From Gammaproteobacteria bacterium (lineage in GTDB: Bacteria; Pseudomonadota; Gammaproteobacteria; GCA-2400775): 34,423 nt of DNA. The position numbers and the translations under genes were made by a program. This document shows, piece by piece, positions 25,828-34,423 of the stretch. Each line of letters opens with the position of its first letter. Within the stretch, counting starts at the first letter, position 1. Under the pieces are notes generated by a model. It was not told the DNA's origin and searched no databases. It saw only the letters and a list, made by a program, of their open reading frames with translations. The stretch is taken from assembly GCA_002400905.2 (NCBI GenBank), contig NVRQ02000067.1:1-34423 (forward strand). Reading direction: 5' to 3'.

Positions 25828-27669
25828 TTAGCTAGCTTTTTTTTCTTTCAGTTTTTTGGGCTTACGTTGGGCTTTAGGTGGCGCGCTACGTTTAGGTTTG
25901 TGTTGCTTGGATGATGAGTCTGAGCCGCTCTTTTCGTTCAAACGTTTTATCTTCAATTGTTGACCACAAACCCAGGCTTTTTTAAGGTCCATAAAAATTT
26001 CTTTAGGCATATCACTGGGTAGATCGATAACGCTGTGGTCGTCAAAAATTTGTAGGCGGCCAATGTATTTGCTGTCTATGCCGGCTTCATTGGCTATCGC
26101 GCCGATGACGTTTGAAGGTTTAACGTCATGCTCGTGGCCGACTTCAATGCGAAATGATTCCATGTCTTCGTCAGTTTCATGATGACTTCTTTTTGGTTTG
26201 CGCTCGCTATCGCTATTTCTGTCGCGGTCGCGGCCTCTATCTCTACCGTGGCCATGTTCATTGCCTCTGTTACTACGTTCTCCACTATTTCTCTCTCGTG
26301 GTTTATGCTCATCACGTTGTCTTGATGGTCTGGCTGTTTCTTTCTTCAATAATAGTGAGCTGTCACCTTGAGCGATTTTTGCTAGTGCTGCAGCGATTTC
26401 AATAACAGGAATGTTATGTTCATGCTGGTACTGTTCTAGTACCTGCTGGTATAAATTGAGTTCGTCGTTGCTAGCGAGTGTATCGGTGATGCGTTGCTTA
26501 AATGTGGCTATGCGTTTGTCGTTAATCACTTCTGTCGAAGGCAATTCCATTATATCCATTTTTTGATTCGTCGCACGCTCGATAGTATTGAGCATACGAC
26601 GTTCGCGCGGTGCGACAAACATAATGGCATCACCCGAACGACCTGCGCGGCCGGTACGGCCTATGCGATGGACATAGGCTTCAGCGTCATACGGTATATC
26701 GTAGTTAATGACGTGTGAAACACGCTGAACATCGAGGCCACGGGCTGCAACGTCGGTAGCAATAACGATATCAAGATCACCTTTTTTAAGTTGGTTGACA
26801 GTACGCTCGCGTTGTTTTTGTATAATGTCTCCATTTAGCTCTGCTGCGGCATAGCCACGCGCACGTAGCTTGTCGGCAAGCTCTACCGTAGCAGTTTTCG
26901 TGCGAACGAAAATAATGACTCCGTCAAACGTTTCTGCTTCGAGAATGCGGGTTAGGGCATCGAGCTTATGGAGGCCACTCACTAACCAATAACGTTGGCG
27001 AATATTTTCTGCAGTGGTGGTTTTAACTTTGATGGTTATTTCTTCGGGATTATTCAAATACTTTTGCGCGATCTGACGAATAACTTTAGGCATAGTCGCA
27101 GAAAATAAACAAATCTGGCGGGTATCTGGTGTTTGTTCTAGCACCCATTCGACTTCTTCAACGAAACCCATACGCAACATTTCGTCGGCTTCATCAAGCA
27201 CTAAGGCTTTTAGTCCGCCGAGTTTCAAGGTGCCGCGACGCATATGGTCAGTGACTCGACCGGGGGTTCCGACAACGATATGGACACCACGTTTTAATGC
27301 GCGGATCTGTACACCATAGTCTTGACCGCCGTAGATGGGTGCGACATGAAAGCCTTTAATATGGCTGGCGTATTTCTGGAAAGCTTCTGCAACCTGAATT
27401 GCCAATTCACGTGTTGGTGTCAACACTAACACTTGGGTTTCATTACGCCGAACATCAATCTGTGAGAGTAACGGTAAAGCAAAGGCAGCCGTTTTACCGG
27501 TTCCGGTTTGCGCTTGGCCGATAACGTCACGACTATTGAGTACGTGCGGAATAATGGCCGCTTGAATGGGTGACGGAGTTTCGTAGCCAATGACCTTTAA
27601 TGCTTCGAGTACATCTTTACTCAAACCGAGATCAGTAAATTGGGGGGTATTTTCTGTTGGTGATGTCAT
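25828..27669 (-). CDS. deaD: DEAD-box RNA helicase, DeaD/CsdA type
   Basis: This ATP-dependent RNA helicase acts in ribosome assembly and RNA turnover, often in the cold. The 613 residues show the Q motif (PSPIQ), AQTGTGKT (53-60), PTRELA, GTPGR, DEAD (159-162), SAT (190-192), ARGLDV and HRIGRTGR. After the helicase core comes a low-complexity linker rich in R, D, E, H and G (GHGRDRGRDRDR; about residues 445-510). A DbpA-like RNA-binding domain follows (ESFRIEVGHEHDVKPSNVIGAIANEAGI, YIGRLQIFDDHSVIDLP). A lysine-rich tail of about 30 residues (KPKRSAPPKAQRKPKKLKEKK) ends the protein. AAGG precedes the ATG. It is convergent with glgP. Confidence 0.95.
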   Translation of the reverse strand: MTSPTENTPQFTDLGLSKDVLEALKVIGYETPSPIQAAIIPHVLNSRDVIGQAQTGTGKTAAFALPLLSQIDVRRNETQVLVLTPTRELAIQVAEAFQKYASHIKGFHVAPIYGGQDYGVQIRALKRGVHIVVGTPGRVTDHMRRGTLKLGGLKALVLDEADEMLRMGFVEEVEWVLEQTPDTRQICLFSATMPKVIRQIAQKYLNNPEEITIKVKTTTAENIRQRYWLVSGLHKLDALTRILEAETFDGVIIFVRTKTATVELADKLRARGYAAAELNGDIIQKQRERTVNQLKKGDLDIVIATDVAARGLDVQRVSHVINYDIPYDAEAYVHRIGRTGRAGRSGDAIMFVAPRERRMLNTIERATNQKMDIMELPSTEVINDKRIATFKQRITDTLASNDELNLYQQVLEQYQHEHNIPVIEIAAALAKIAQGDSSLLLKKETARPSRQRDEHKPRERNSGERSNRGNEHGHGRDRGRDRDRNSDSERKPKRSHHETDEDMESFRIEVGHEHDVKPSNVIGAIANEAGIDSKYIGRLQIFDDHSVIDLPSDMPKEIFMDLKKAWVCGQQLKIKRLNEKSGSDSSSKQHKPKRSAPPKAQRKPKKLKEKKAS

Positions 27670-27772
27670 GATTTTACCTTAAATAGAAAGTAGTGTTCGG
27701 CTATTCAAATCCAGATTAGAACCGGCGTTCGAATAGATGGTAGAATGCGGGTGTGACGAGTGTTGCCGCGAC

Positions 27773-28066
27773 TTACGCAGCAGGTAATTTAATCGTAGGC
27801 TTTTTGGCTGGTCGGTAATAAATAAAGACTCGGCCAATATTTTTCACTGGATCGCATTGCGCTCGTTCAGCAATTTCAGTGTCGACTTGCTTGCGAATAT
27901 CGCGGTCGCCATGGTTGATTTTTACTTTAATCAGCTCGTGGACATTAAGCGCAATATTGATCTCATTGATAACATTGTCGGTTAGACCGGCATTACCTAA
28001 GGTAACAACAGGCTTTAAGGTGTGCGCCAGACCATTAAGATGGCGACGCTCTTTTCCAGTAAGCAT
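27773..28066 (-). CDS. yhbY: YhbY, CRM-domain ribosome assembly protein
   Basis: YhbY is a small RNA-binding protein with a single CRM domain, associated with the large ribosomal subunit precursor. From ATG 28066 it is 97 residues, the family length; a TTG six codons upstream has no ribosome site. Features are LTGKERRHLNGLAHTLKPVVTLGNAGLT, with a G-x-x-G-type loop, HELIKVKINHGDRD, and the closing GRVFIYYRPAKKP. Only 5 bp separate its start codon from that of the divergent small membrane gene. Confidence 0.95.
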   Translation of the reverse strand: MLTGKERRHLNGLAHTLKPVVTLGNAGLTDNVINEINIALNVHELIKVKINHGDRDIRKQVDTEIAERAQCDPVKNIGRVFIYYRPAKKPTIKLPAA

Positions 28067-28071
28067 TAGAT

Positions 28072-28320
28072 GTGAATACTCCAAATAATCATGCCCCTAT
28101 TCGGGCTAAAAAGCACTTCGCGGTTTTGGCGAGCCCATTTAATGGGGTCAAACTCGAACTAGCCCTGATTTTAATCATTGGGCTGGTATTATGGCTCGTG
28201 CTTGAACAACTCTTTCCTCACCGTGTTGAAGCTTTTTTCATGCTCATTGGCTATAGCTTGCTGGCGGCGGGATGGATAATCTTGCGTGTGCGTAACGTAT
28301 TAAAACAGACATTGGAGTAG
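28072..28320 (+). CDS. Small two-helix membrane protein, unknown
   Basis: This encodes 82 residues from GTG 28072, with no in-frame ATG until late in the protein. There is a polar, basic N-terminus, two hydrophobic segments (LELALILIIGLVLWLVLEQLF and VEAFFMLIGYSLLAAGWIIL), and a basic tail (RVRNVLKQTLE). The ribosome site is weak and the start is uncertain. It lies divergently against yhbY and 72 bp before rlmE. The hydrophobic pattern argues that it is real; the family is not recognised. Confidence 0.6.
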   Translation: MNTPNNHAPIRAKKHFAVLASPFNGVKLELALILIIGLVLWLVLEQLFPHRVEAFFMLIGYSLLAAGWIILRVRNVLKQTLE

Positions 28321-28392
28321 GTAGAGCCGTGATAATTAAGGTAAACACCAATGTGCAGCTCGACATTATGCCGGAAGTGGAGCATTAACGCT

Positions 28393-29022
28393 ATGTCTAG
28401 TCGCAGTAGCAAGACGCGTTGGTTGGCGCGACAAGAAAAGGATGAGTATGTTAAGCGCTCAAAAATTGACGGCTATCGCTCGCGCGCGGCCTATAAGCTA
28501 GAGGAGATTAACAAGCGAGACCGTGTTCATATTCAGGGTAAAATGATTATTGATTTGGGCGCCGCGCCCGGCGGTTGGTCGCAGTTAGCGGCAAAATGGT
28601 GCCAACACAAGACCGATATCATCGCTCTTGACATTCTGCCTATGGATAGTTTGGCTGATATCGAAATTATTCAGGGTGATTTTACCGAAGAGGTAGTGCT
28701 TAAGCAGCTAGTTGGTTCAATTGCTGGGCGTGAAGTAGGGCTTGTTCTTTGTGATATGGCCCCCAATATCAGTGGGGTAGGCTCGGTAGATCAACCAAAA
28801 TCGATGTATTTAGCGGAATTGGCTCTCGAGTTGGCACGGCAGGTGCTTTGTAAGAATGGCAATTTCGTCACCAAGCTTTTTCAAGGTGAAGGCTTTGACG
28901 AATATATGCGATTGGCTAGAGTGAGCTTCACGAGTGTGAAGACGCGCAAGCCTCGCGCCTCGCGTCCGGAGTCTAGGGAAGTGTATTTGGTGGCGAAAGG
29001 CTTCCGAGGACTCCCCCCTTGA
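28393..29022 (+). CDS. rlmE: 23S rRNA 2'-O-ribose U2552 methyltransferase RlmE (FtsJ/RrmJ)
   Basis: RlmE methylates the A-loop uridine of 23S rRNA on the large subunit. From ATG 28393 the protein has 209 residues, the same as E. coli. The SAM site DLGAAPGGW is at 54-62. The K-D-K-E catalytic set is present: Lys35 in AAYKLEEI, Asp in LCDMAPNISG, Lys in VTKLFQGEGF, and Glu in SREVYLVAKGF. The frame extends to 28351 but the added residues are not family-like. It precedes ftsH, the classical heat-shock pairing. Confidence 0.97.
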   Translation: MSSRSSKTRWLARQEKDEYVKRSKIDGYRSRAAYKLEEINKRDRVHIQGKMIIDLGAAPGGWSQLAAKWCQHKTDIIALDILPMDSLADIEIIQGDFTEEVVLKQLVGSIAGREVGLVLCDMAPNISGVGSVDQPKSMYLAELALELARQVLCKNGNFVTKLFQGEGFDEYMRLARVSFTSVKTRKPRASRPESREVYLVAKGFRGLPP

Positions 29023-29091
29023 ATAACGGTCTACAGGGGTGCAGATGTCGATATTTTTGATTAATTTCGATGTTATGAGCAGAAAACATTG

Positions 29092-29112
29092 AGCAAACGG
29101 TGCAAGTTTGCT
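29092..29112. promoter_or_regulatory. Palindrome upstream of ftsH
   Basis: AGCAAAC (29092-29098) and GTTTGCT (29106-29112) are perfect inverted copies around a 7-nt loop, 40 bp before the ftsH start. No T run follows. It could be an operator or a leader hairpin. Confidence 0.4.
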
Positions 29113-29152
29113 TAAACTAAGCAATTACAACGTTATGGAATAAGGTGCTAGC

Positions 29153-31066
29153 TTGAGCGACATGGTAAAAAACATCATTCTTTGGGTGGTCATCGCAGTG
29201 GTATTGATGTCTGTCTTCAATAATTTCGGCCCACCACAGGTGCCGTTACAGCAGTTAACCTATTCTGAATTTCTCAATGATGTTCGTAAGGGTATGGTCA
29301 ATAAAGTCGTTATCGAAGGCCGCTCTATCCAGGGCGAGCGTAGTGGCGGCGATAAGTTCCTTACCTATAGCCCGGGCGATGATGGTCTAGTTGATGAGCT
29401 TATCAATAACGGTGTGCAAATTAGCGCGGTTCCAATTGAGCGCCAGGGGTTTTTCACGCAAATTTTAATTTCCTGGTTCCCAATGTTGCTACTAATTGGT
29501 GTATGGATATTCTTCATGCGCCAGATGCAAGGCGGTGCTGGTGGCCGTGGTGCAATGTCATTTGGCCGCAGCAAAGCGCGCTTGCTTGGTGAAGACCAAA
29601 TTAAAGTGACTTTTAACGATGTGGCTGGCGTTGAAGAGGCCAAAGAAGAGGTTAGTGAGCTAGTCGAGTTTCTTCGTGAGCCAGCGAAATTCCAAAAACT
29701 CGGTGGTAAGATTCCGCGTGGTGTTTTAATGGTAGGTTCACCAGGCACGGGTAAAACCTTGCTGGCCAAGGCGATTGCGGGTGAAGCCAAGGTGCCATTC
29801 TTTAGTATTTCAGGTTCTGACTTTGTTGAAATGTTTGTTGGTGTTGGTGCCTCTCGTGTGCGTGACATGTTTGAGCAAGCCAAAAAACAATCGCCTTGCA
29901 TTATCTTCATTGACGAAATTGATGCCGTGGGTCGTAAGCGTGGCGCCGGTCTCGGTGGTGGTCATGACGAACGTGAGCAAACTTTAAACCAGTTGTTAGT
30001 TGAAATGGACGGCTTTGAAGGTAATGAAGGCGTTATTGTTATTGCTGCGACCAACCGTCCTGACGTGCTTGATCCCGCATTGCTGCGACCGGGCCGTTTT
30101 GATCGGCAGGTTGTTGTACCCTTGCCTGACGTGCGTGGTCGCGAACAAATTCTTAAAGTTCATATGCGTAAAGTGCCACTGAGTGATGATGTAAAAGCAA
30201 GCATTATCGCGCGTGGTACACCGGGTTTTTCTGGTGCTGATTTGGCCAACCTGGTTAACGAGGCTGCACTATTTGCCGCACGTGGGAATCTGCGTGAAGT
30301 TGAAATGCAGCATTTTGAGAAGGCCAAAGACAAAATCATGATGGGCGCAGAACGCCGCTCTATGGTGATGAGCGAAGATGAGAAAAAACTCACTGCGTAC
30401 CATGAGTCTGGTCACGCTATTGTTGGTTCATTGGTGCCATCGCATGATCCAATCCATAAGGTGACTATTATTCCTCGTGGTCGCGCATTGGGTGTAACGA
30501 TGTTCTTGCCAGAAGAGGATCGTTACAGTTATAGCCGCGAACGTTTGGAAAGCCAAATTTCATCTATGTTCGGTGGCCGTATCGCGGAGGAACTTATTTT
30601 TGGTTCTGAGGCAGTAACCACGGGTGCGTCTAACGATATTCAGCGTACTACTGAAATTGCTCGCAATATGGTGACTAAGTGGGGGCTTTCTGATCGGCTG
30701 GGCCCGCTAACCTATAGTGAAGAAGAAGGCGAAGTATTCCTAGGACACTCAGTGTCGAACCACAAAACAGTGTCAGACGATACAACGCGTATTATTGATG
30801 AAGAGGTACGTACTATAATCGATCGCAATTATCAGCGTGCTGAAAAAATGTTGACTGATAATATAGATAAATTGCACATTATGGCTGAAGCCTTAATGCT
30901 CTACGAAACCATCGATAATGGACAGGTCACCGACATTATGAATGGTAAGACGCCTCGCCCACCTAAGGATTGGGGGCAGACCGAACCACCGTCATCGGGT
31001 AAAGTCGTTGATGAAGATGAGCCAAAATCTGATTCAACTATTGGTGGGCCAGCTAGCTTACATTAA
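29153..31066 (+). CDS. ftsH: ATP-dependent membrane zinc metalloprotease FtsH
   Basis: FtsH is the membrane-bound AAA+ protease that degrades sigma-32, LpxC and misassembled membrane proteins in E. coli. The 637 residues have two membrane helices (about 6-21 and 104-121) flanking a periplasmic domain, Walker A GSPGTGKT (195-202; the usual form is GPPGTGKT), Walker B IFIDEIDA (251-258), the second region of homology with RPGRFDRQ, and zinc-binding HESGH (417-421). The start is TTG 29153 with TAAGG 7 nt upstream; the ATG at 29162 lacks proper spacing. A proline-rich acidic tail closes the protein. It lies between rlmE and folP as usual. Confidence 0.98.
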   Translation: MSDMVKNIILWVVIAVVLMSVFNNFGPPQVPLQQLTYSEFLNDVRKGMVNKVVIEGRSIQGERSGGDKFLTYSPGDDGLVDELINNGVQISAVPIERQGFFTQILISWFPMLLLIGVWIFFMRQMQGGAGGRGAMSFGRSKARLLGEDQIKVTFNDVAGVEEAKEEVSELVEFLREPAKFQKLGGKIPRGVLMVGSPGTGKTLLAKAIAGEAKVPFFSISGSDFVEMFVGVGASRVRDMFEQAKKQSPCIIFIDEIDAVGRKRGAGLGGGHDEREQTLNQLLVEMDGFEGNEGVIVIAATNRPDVLDPALLRPGRFDRQVVVPLPDVRGREQILKVHMRKVPLSDDVKASIIARGTPGFSGADLANLVNEAALFAARGNLREVEMQHFEKAKDKIMMGAERRSMVMSEDEKKLTAYHESGHAIVGSLVPSHDPIHKVTIIPRGRALGVTMFLPEEDRYSYSRERLESQISSMFGGRIAEELIFGSEAVTTGASNDIQRTTEIARNMVTKWGLSDRLGPLTYSEEEGEVFLGHSVSNHKTVSDDTTRIIDEEVRTIIDRNYQRAEKMLTDNIDKLHIMAEALMLYETIDNGQVTDIMNGKTPRPPKDWGQTEPPSSGKVVDEDEPKSDSTIGGPASLH

Positions 31067-31106
31067 TTTGATATTTACTCCTTGCGTGCCCTAAACGATA
31101 GCAGCG

Positions 31107-31952
31107 ATGCTAAATTTAACGAAACACCAGGATTTTCATATCCAGTATCCCTGCATCATGGGGGTACTCAATGTGACTCCCGATTCATTCTCGGACGGGG
31201 GTCATTTTATTGAGCGCGATTCCGCGCTTGCTCAAGTGCGGCTCATGGTTGAACAGGGCGCCACGATTATCGATATCGGTGGTGAGTCAACGCGACCTGG
31301 CGCTGAACCCGTTTCGATCAAAACAGAAATTGATCGTGTTGTTCCAATCATAGAAGCACTTCAAGCTTCGCCTGATACTTTTTCAGGTATGGCTATATCT
31401 ATTGATACGAGCAAACCGGAAGTGATGGCCGCTGCGTTGGCTGCAGGTGCTTCAATGATTAATGATGTTCAGGCGTTGTCTGTTCCTGGTGCGCTGGAAG
31501 TCGCCGTTAATAGTGATGTTCCTATTTGTTTAATGCATGCGATGAGACTACCGCGAACCATGCAAAGTAATCCGCACTATGCGGATGTTGTTGTTGAGGT
31601 GGTGACTTTTTTAGAGGAACGTATTGCTGCTTGCGTAGCAGCAGGTATTGATCGTGAACGATTGATTATTGATCCAGGCTTTGGCTTCGGTAAAAACCTA
31701 CAGCATAATCTTCAGTTAGCGCAAAACCTAGATCGTTTCAGCACGTTAAATTTACCTGTCTTGGTTGGCGTTTCACGTAAATCAATGTTTGGCGCTATAC
31801 TCGACGTCGAGGTGGATGAACGTTTGTATGGCAGTTTGGCTATGACCGCATTATTGCTCGACAAAGGCGCATCAATTGTGCGAACACATGACGTTGCGGC
31901 AACACGTGATGTGATGAAAGTAGTGTTAGCGATGACTACAACGGCCCGATAA
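31107..31952 (+). CDS. folP: Dihydropteroate synthase
   Basis: FolP condenses p-aminobenzoate with hydroxymethyl-dihydropterin diphosphate in folate synthesis and is the sulfonamide target. The 281-residue protein has MGVLNVTPDSFSDGG (18-32), IDIGGESTRPGA (55-66), ISIDTSKPEV, INDVQAL, DPGFGFGK and GVSRKSM. The loop usually written MHMxGxPxTMQ reads LMHAMRLPRTMQ here, a modest variation. It lies 40 bp after ftsH and 50 bp before glmM. Confidence 0.97.
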   Translation: MLNLTKHQDFHIQYPCIMGVLNVTPDSFSDGGHFIERDSALAQVRLMVEQGATIIDIGGESTRPGAEPVSIKTEIDRVVPIIEALQASPDTFSGMAISIDTSKPEVMAAALAAGASMINDVQALSVPGALEVAVNSDVPICLMHAMRLPRTMQSNPHYADVVVEVVTFLEERIAACVAAGIDRERLIIDPGFGFGKNLQHNLQLAQNLDRFSTLNLPVLVGVSRKSMFGAILDVEVDERLYGSLAMTALLLDKGASIVRTHDVAATRDVMKVVLAMTTTAR

Positions 31953-32002
31953 TAGCTAACGGTGTAGCGTGGCAAATAAAAACAATAGCGATGTGAAACA
32001 GT

Positions 32003-33349
32003 ATGAGTAGACAATATTTTGGTACGGATGGTATTCGTGGCAAGGTGGGTGAATACCCTATAACACCTGAGTTTGTGCTGAAGCTTGGTTGGGCTGCCGG
32101 CCGTGTTTTGTGTCGCGGCCATGCTGGCAAAGGCAAAGTGTTGATTGGCAAAGACACGCGTGTGTCGGGTTATATGTTCGAGTCTGCTTTGCAGGCGGGT
32201 TTATCTGCTGCAGGTGTTGATGTTTTACTCAGTGGGCCTATGCCCACACCTGCTGTTGCCTATCTCACGCACACGCTTCATGCGCAGGCGGGTATTGTTA
32301 TTAGTGCATCACATAACCCGTATCATGATAACGGCATTAAGTTTTTTGGCGCTGACGGAACCAAGCTTGATGATGAAATTGAGCTTGCGATTGAAGCCGA
32401 ATTAGAAAAACAGCTTGATACGGTTGAATCGTCGAAGTTAGGCAAGGCGCAGCGTGTGGTAGACGCGTCAGGTCGATATATCGAATACTGTAAAAGTACT
32501 GTGCCACGTAATCTTGACCTTACCGGTATGAAGATTGTTGTGGATTGCGCGCATGGCGCAACGTATCACGTTGCTGGCAGTGTGTTTCGCGAGCGTGGCG
32601 CTGAAGTGATCGAAATTGGTGTTGACCCCGACGGCTTTAATATTAACGAGCAGTGCGGTGCCTTACATCCGGAGTTGTTAAGAGCGGCAGTGCTTGATCA
32701 GGGTGCTGATCTTGGTATCGCGCTGGACGGTGACGGTGACCGCGTGATGATGGTTGATCATACAGGCAATATATTAGATGGCGATGATTTGCTCTACGTG
32801 ATAGCCCGTCATCGTTTGTGTGGAAAAGGTTTGGGTCGCGACAAGGTTGTGGTGGGCACCTTGATGAGTAATCTTGGCTTTGAAAAAGCGTTGGCACGAC
32901 ATGATGTCACGCTGATACGTACGCAGGTAGGCGACCGCTATGTTCTTGAGAGCATGAAGCAGTCTGGGCTGGTGCTTGGTGGTGAAACCTCAGGCCATAT
33001 TATTTGTTTGGATAGAACCTCAACAGGTGATGGCATTATTGCAGCCTTGCAGGTGCTTGCTGCTTTGTCAGGCATGTCTCGCAGTTTGAATGACATCAGT
33101 TCTGAGGTGAGTAAAACTCCTCAAATCATGATCAATGTTAAAGCCGACGCCAGTGTGGTCAATAATCAAACAACGAAAGCCGCTGTCGCTGCGGCAGAAG
33201 CCGATCTTGGTGATAAAGGCCGTGTGTTGCTGCGTCCATCAGGCACTGAGCCAGTGGTTCGCGTGATGGTTGAAGGCGAGGATGACAGCCAAGTTGAGCG
33301 TCTAGCCCATGAGATAGCAGCGGTAATTCGCGCAGAGCCTAGCCTTTAG
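32003..33349 (+). CDS. glmM: Phosphoglucosamine mutase
   Basis: GlmM converts glucosamine-6-phosphate to glucosamine-1-phosphate for peptidoglycan and lipopolysaccharide precursors. The 448-residue protein shows YFGTDGIRG at the start, the phosphoserine loop ISASHNP with the reactive serine at 103, the metal loop DGDGDR (242-247), the sugar-binding GGETSGHI, and the phosphate-binding [15 protein letters not shown] at the end. The length is normal. The start MSRQYFG is well conserved. Confidence 0.98.
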   Translation: MSRQYFGTDGIRGKVGEYPITPEFVLKLGWAAGRVLCRGHAGKGKVLIGKDTRVSGYMFESALQAGLSAAGVDVLLSGPMPTPAVAYLTHTLHAQAGIVISASHNPYHDNGIKFFGADGTKLDDEIELAIEAELEKQLDTVESSKLGKAQRVVDASGRYIEYCKSTVPRNLDLTGMKIVVDCAHGATYHVAGSVFRERGAEVIEIGVDPDGFNINEQCGALHPELLRAAVLDQGADLGIALDGDGDRVMMVDHTGNILDGDDLLYVIARHRLCGKGLGRDKVVVGTLMSNLGFEKALARHDVTLIRTQVGDRYVLESMKQSGLVLGGETSGHIICLDRTSTGDGIIAALQVLAALSGMSRSLNDISSEVSKTPQIMINVKADASVVNNQTTKAAVAAAEADLGDKGRVLLRPSGTEPVVRVMVEGEDDSQVERLAHEIAAVIRAEPSL

Positions 33350-33425
33350 TTTAGTAAAGCGAATTAATTACTGGTTTTCCTCTTCTTTTTGATCATAAAC
33401 TGACCATTCAAAATTGCTTTATTGC

Positions 33426-33456
33426 AGCCGTCTCGCTAAGATGCACGGCTATTTTT
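33426..33456 (+). terminator. Probable intrinsic terminator between glmM and tpiA
   Basis: AGCCGT (33426-33431) pairs with ACGGCT (33445-33450) around a 13-nt loop, followed by ATTTTT (33451-33456). It lies 77 bp after the glmM stop and ends 20 bp before the tpiA start, so tpiA transcription must read through or start very close by. Confidence 0.5.
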
Positions 33457-33476
33457 GAGCAATGGAGCGCATCTCA

Positions 33477-34235
33477 ATGCGGCAGGCGTTTGTAGCGGGC
33501 AACTGGAAGATGAATGGTTCACGTGCTAGCGCGCGCGCGCTCATTGACGGCCTAAAACAAGACATTGACTCTGTGACGACAGCAGAAGTTGTTGTGTGTC
33601 CTAGTTTTGTCTATCTGGCAGATGTGCAATCCATGCTAAGTGATACGCGTATCGCTTTAGGAGCTCAAAACCTCAGTGAGCAGAAGCCAGGAGCTTTCAC
33701 TGGCGAAATAGCTGGCGAAATGCTGAAAGACTTCGATTGTAAATACGTGATCATTGGACACTCAGAGCGTCGCGCGATTTATGGCGAGACGGATGCCTTA
33801 ATTGCTAGTAAATTTACCGCTGCCCTTGAACAGGGTCTTAGCCCCATTTTTTGTTTGGGTGAGTTATTAGAAGAGCGCCAGCAAAATCAAACTGAAAGCG
33901 TCATTGCACGTCAGCTCGATGCTATACTCGCGCTACCTGGTGGGTTGGAGGGTTTGCGTAGCGCGGTGATTGCCTATGAGCCTGTTTGGGCGATTGGTAC
34001 TGGCATGACGGCAACACCAGAGCAAGCACAAACCGTGCATGCCTTTATCCGTCAGCGTATCGCAGAGAAAGATGCTGAGGTCGCTGCTGGAGTACAGATA
34101 CTTTATGGTGGCAGTGTTAAACCAGATAATGCGGTTGAGCTGTTCTCGCAAGCTGATATCGATGGTGGTCTCATTGGTGGTGCTGCGCTCGATGCAGAAT
34201 CATTTTTAACTATATGTCGCGCCGCTGGCGCATAG
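33477..34235 (+). CDS. tpiA: Triose-phosphate isomerase
   Basis: TpiA interconverts dihydroxyacetone phosphate and glyceraldehyde-3-phosphate. From ATG 33477 the protein has 252 residues, with catalytic Lys11 (GNWKMNG), His95 (IIGHSERR) and Glu168 (AYEPVWAIGTG), and the phosphate-binding LYGGSVKP. This start is preferred because GGAG lies 9 nt upstream; an ATG at 33462 would add five residues. The tpiA-secG order is typical of gammaproteobacteria. Confidence 0.98.
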   Translation: MRQAFVAGNWKMNGSRASARALIDGLKQDIDSVTTAEVVVCPSFVYLADVQSMLSDTRIALGAQNLSEQKPGAFTGEIAGEMLKDFDCKYVIIGHSERRAIYGETDALIASKFTAALEQGLSPIFCLGELLEERQQNQTESVIARQLDAILALPGGLEGLRSAVIAYEPVWAIGTGMTATPEQAQTVHAFIRQRIAEKDAEVAAGVQILYGGSVKPDNAVELFSQADIDGGLIGGAALDAESFLTICRAAGA

Positions 34236-34241
34236 GTTTTT

Positions 34242-34423
34242 ATGCAAACAATTTTATTGCTCATTCATGTTGTTATAGCAGTAGCCTTGGTTGGTTTAGT
34301 TTTGCTGCAACATGGTAAGGGTGCTGACGCAGGCGCTGCTTTTGGTAGTGGCGCTTCGCAAACCGTTTTTGGTAGCCAAGGTTCTGGTTCGTTTTTAACG
34401 CGAGCGACTGGAATATTGGCAAC
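34242..34423 (+). CDS. secG: Preprotein translocase subunit SecG (3' end outside the window)
   Basis: SecG is the small accessory subunit of the SecYEG channel. The first 60 codons are present: a membrane helix ([21 protein letters not shown]), the conserved [21 protein letters not shown] loop, and [14 protein letters not shown] at the start of the second helix. It begins 6 bp after the tpiA stop. Confidence 0.97.
   Translation, partial: MQTILLLIHVVIAVALVGLVLLQHGKGADAGAAFGSGASQTVFGSQGSGSFLTRATGILA

Noticed and set aside
33350-33476. A tRNA gene between glmM and tpiA.
   Set aside because: No cloverleaf or GTTCGAATC-type T loop is present; the spacer holds only the terminator-like hairpin.

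Overview
This window is chromosomal DNA from a gammaproteobacterium. It is almost entirely a conserved housekeeping block in an order familiar from Pseudomonas and relatives: smpB, ratA, rnfH, bamE, fur, recN, nadK, hrcA, grpE, dnaK, dnaJ, dapB, carA, carB, greA, yhbY, rlmE, ftsH, folP, glmM, tpiA and secG. The presence of hrcA and the gene order argue against the enteric group. By eye the DNA has middling G+C. The genus cannot be fixed from the sequence alone.

Layout: (1) 1-4630 holds a truncated outer-membrane-type gene, a small membrane protein, smpB, a sodium-dependent (NSS) transporter, ratA-rnfH, and bamE divergent from fur. (2) 4631-7814 is an accessory patch between the convergent fur and recN genes. 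It contains a Fur-box-like site with a PepSY-protein fragment, an inverted-repeat element, a strong hairpin upstream of an unrecognised secreted protein, a decayed second copy of the recN 3' end, and a PA2778/PA2779-type lipoprotein cysteine peptidase pair. (3) 7815-15701 is nadK-recN on the minus strand and the heat-shock set hrcA-grpE-dnaK-dnaJ on the plus strand, with a heavily self-complementary dnaK-dnaJ spacer. (4) 15702-22763 runs dapB, a Rof-like Rho antiterminator, a carA leader with promoter and terminator, carA-carB-greA, and two small membrane-protein genes. (5) 22764-25807 has a palindromic element that appears to split a small ferredoxin-like reading frame, then a lone glycogen phosphorylase gene. 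(6) 25828-34423 is deaD and yhbY on the minus strand, then rlmE, ftsH, folP, glmM, tpiA and the start of secG.

Most genes are ordinary. The unusual content lies between them. Two palindromic elements of about 165 bp, one after dnaJ and one before glgP, both start and end with CTAG and share an internal core whose central stem differs by one compensatory base pair. Their termini differ, so they look like two subtypes of a MITE-like family. The recN 3' end is present twice, 1.93 kb apart, bracketing the PA2778/PA2779 pair, and the copies differ mostly at silent sites, which looks like the trace of an integration or exchange event. The carA promoter contains a G8 tract in its spacer and is followed by a leader with a terminator, next to a gene for a Rho inhibitor. 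No tRNA, rRNA, CRISPR array or full insertion sequence was seen.
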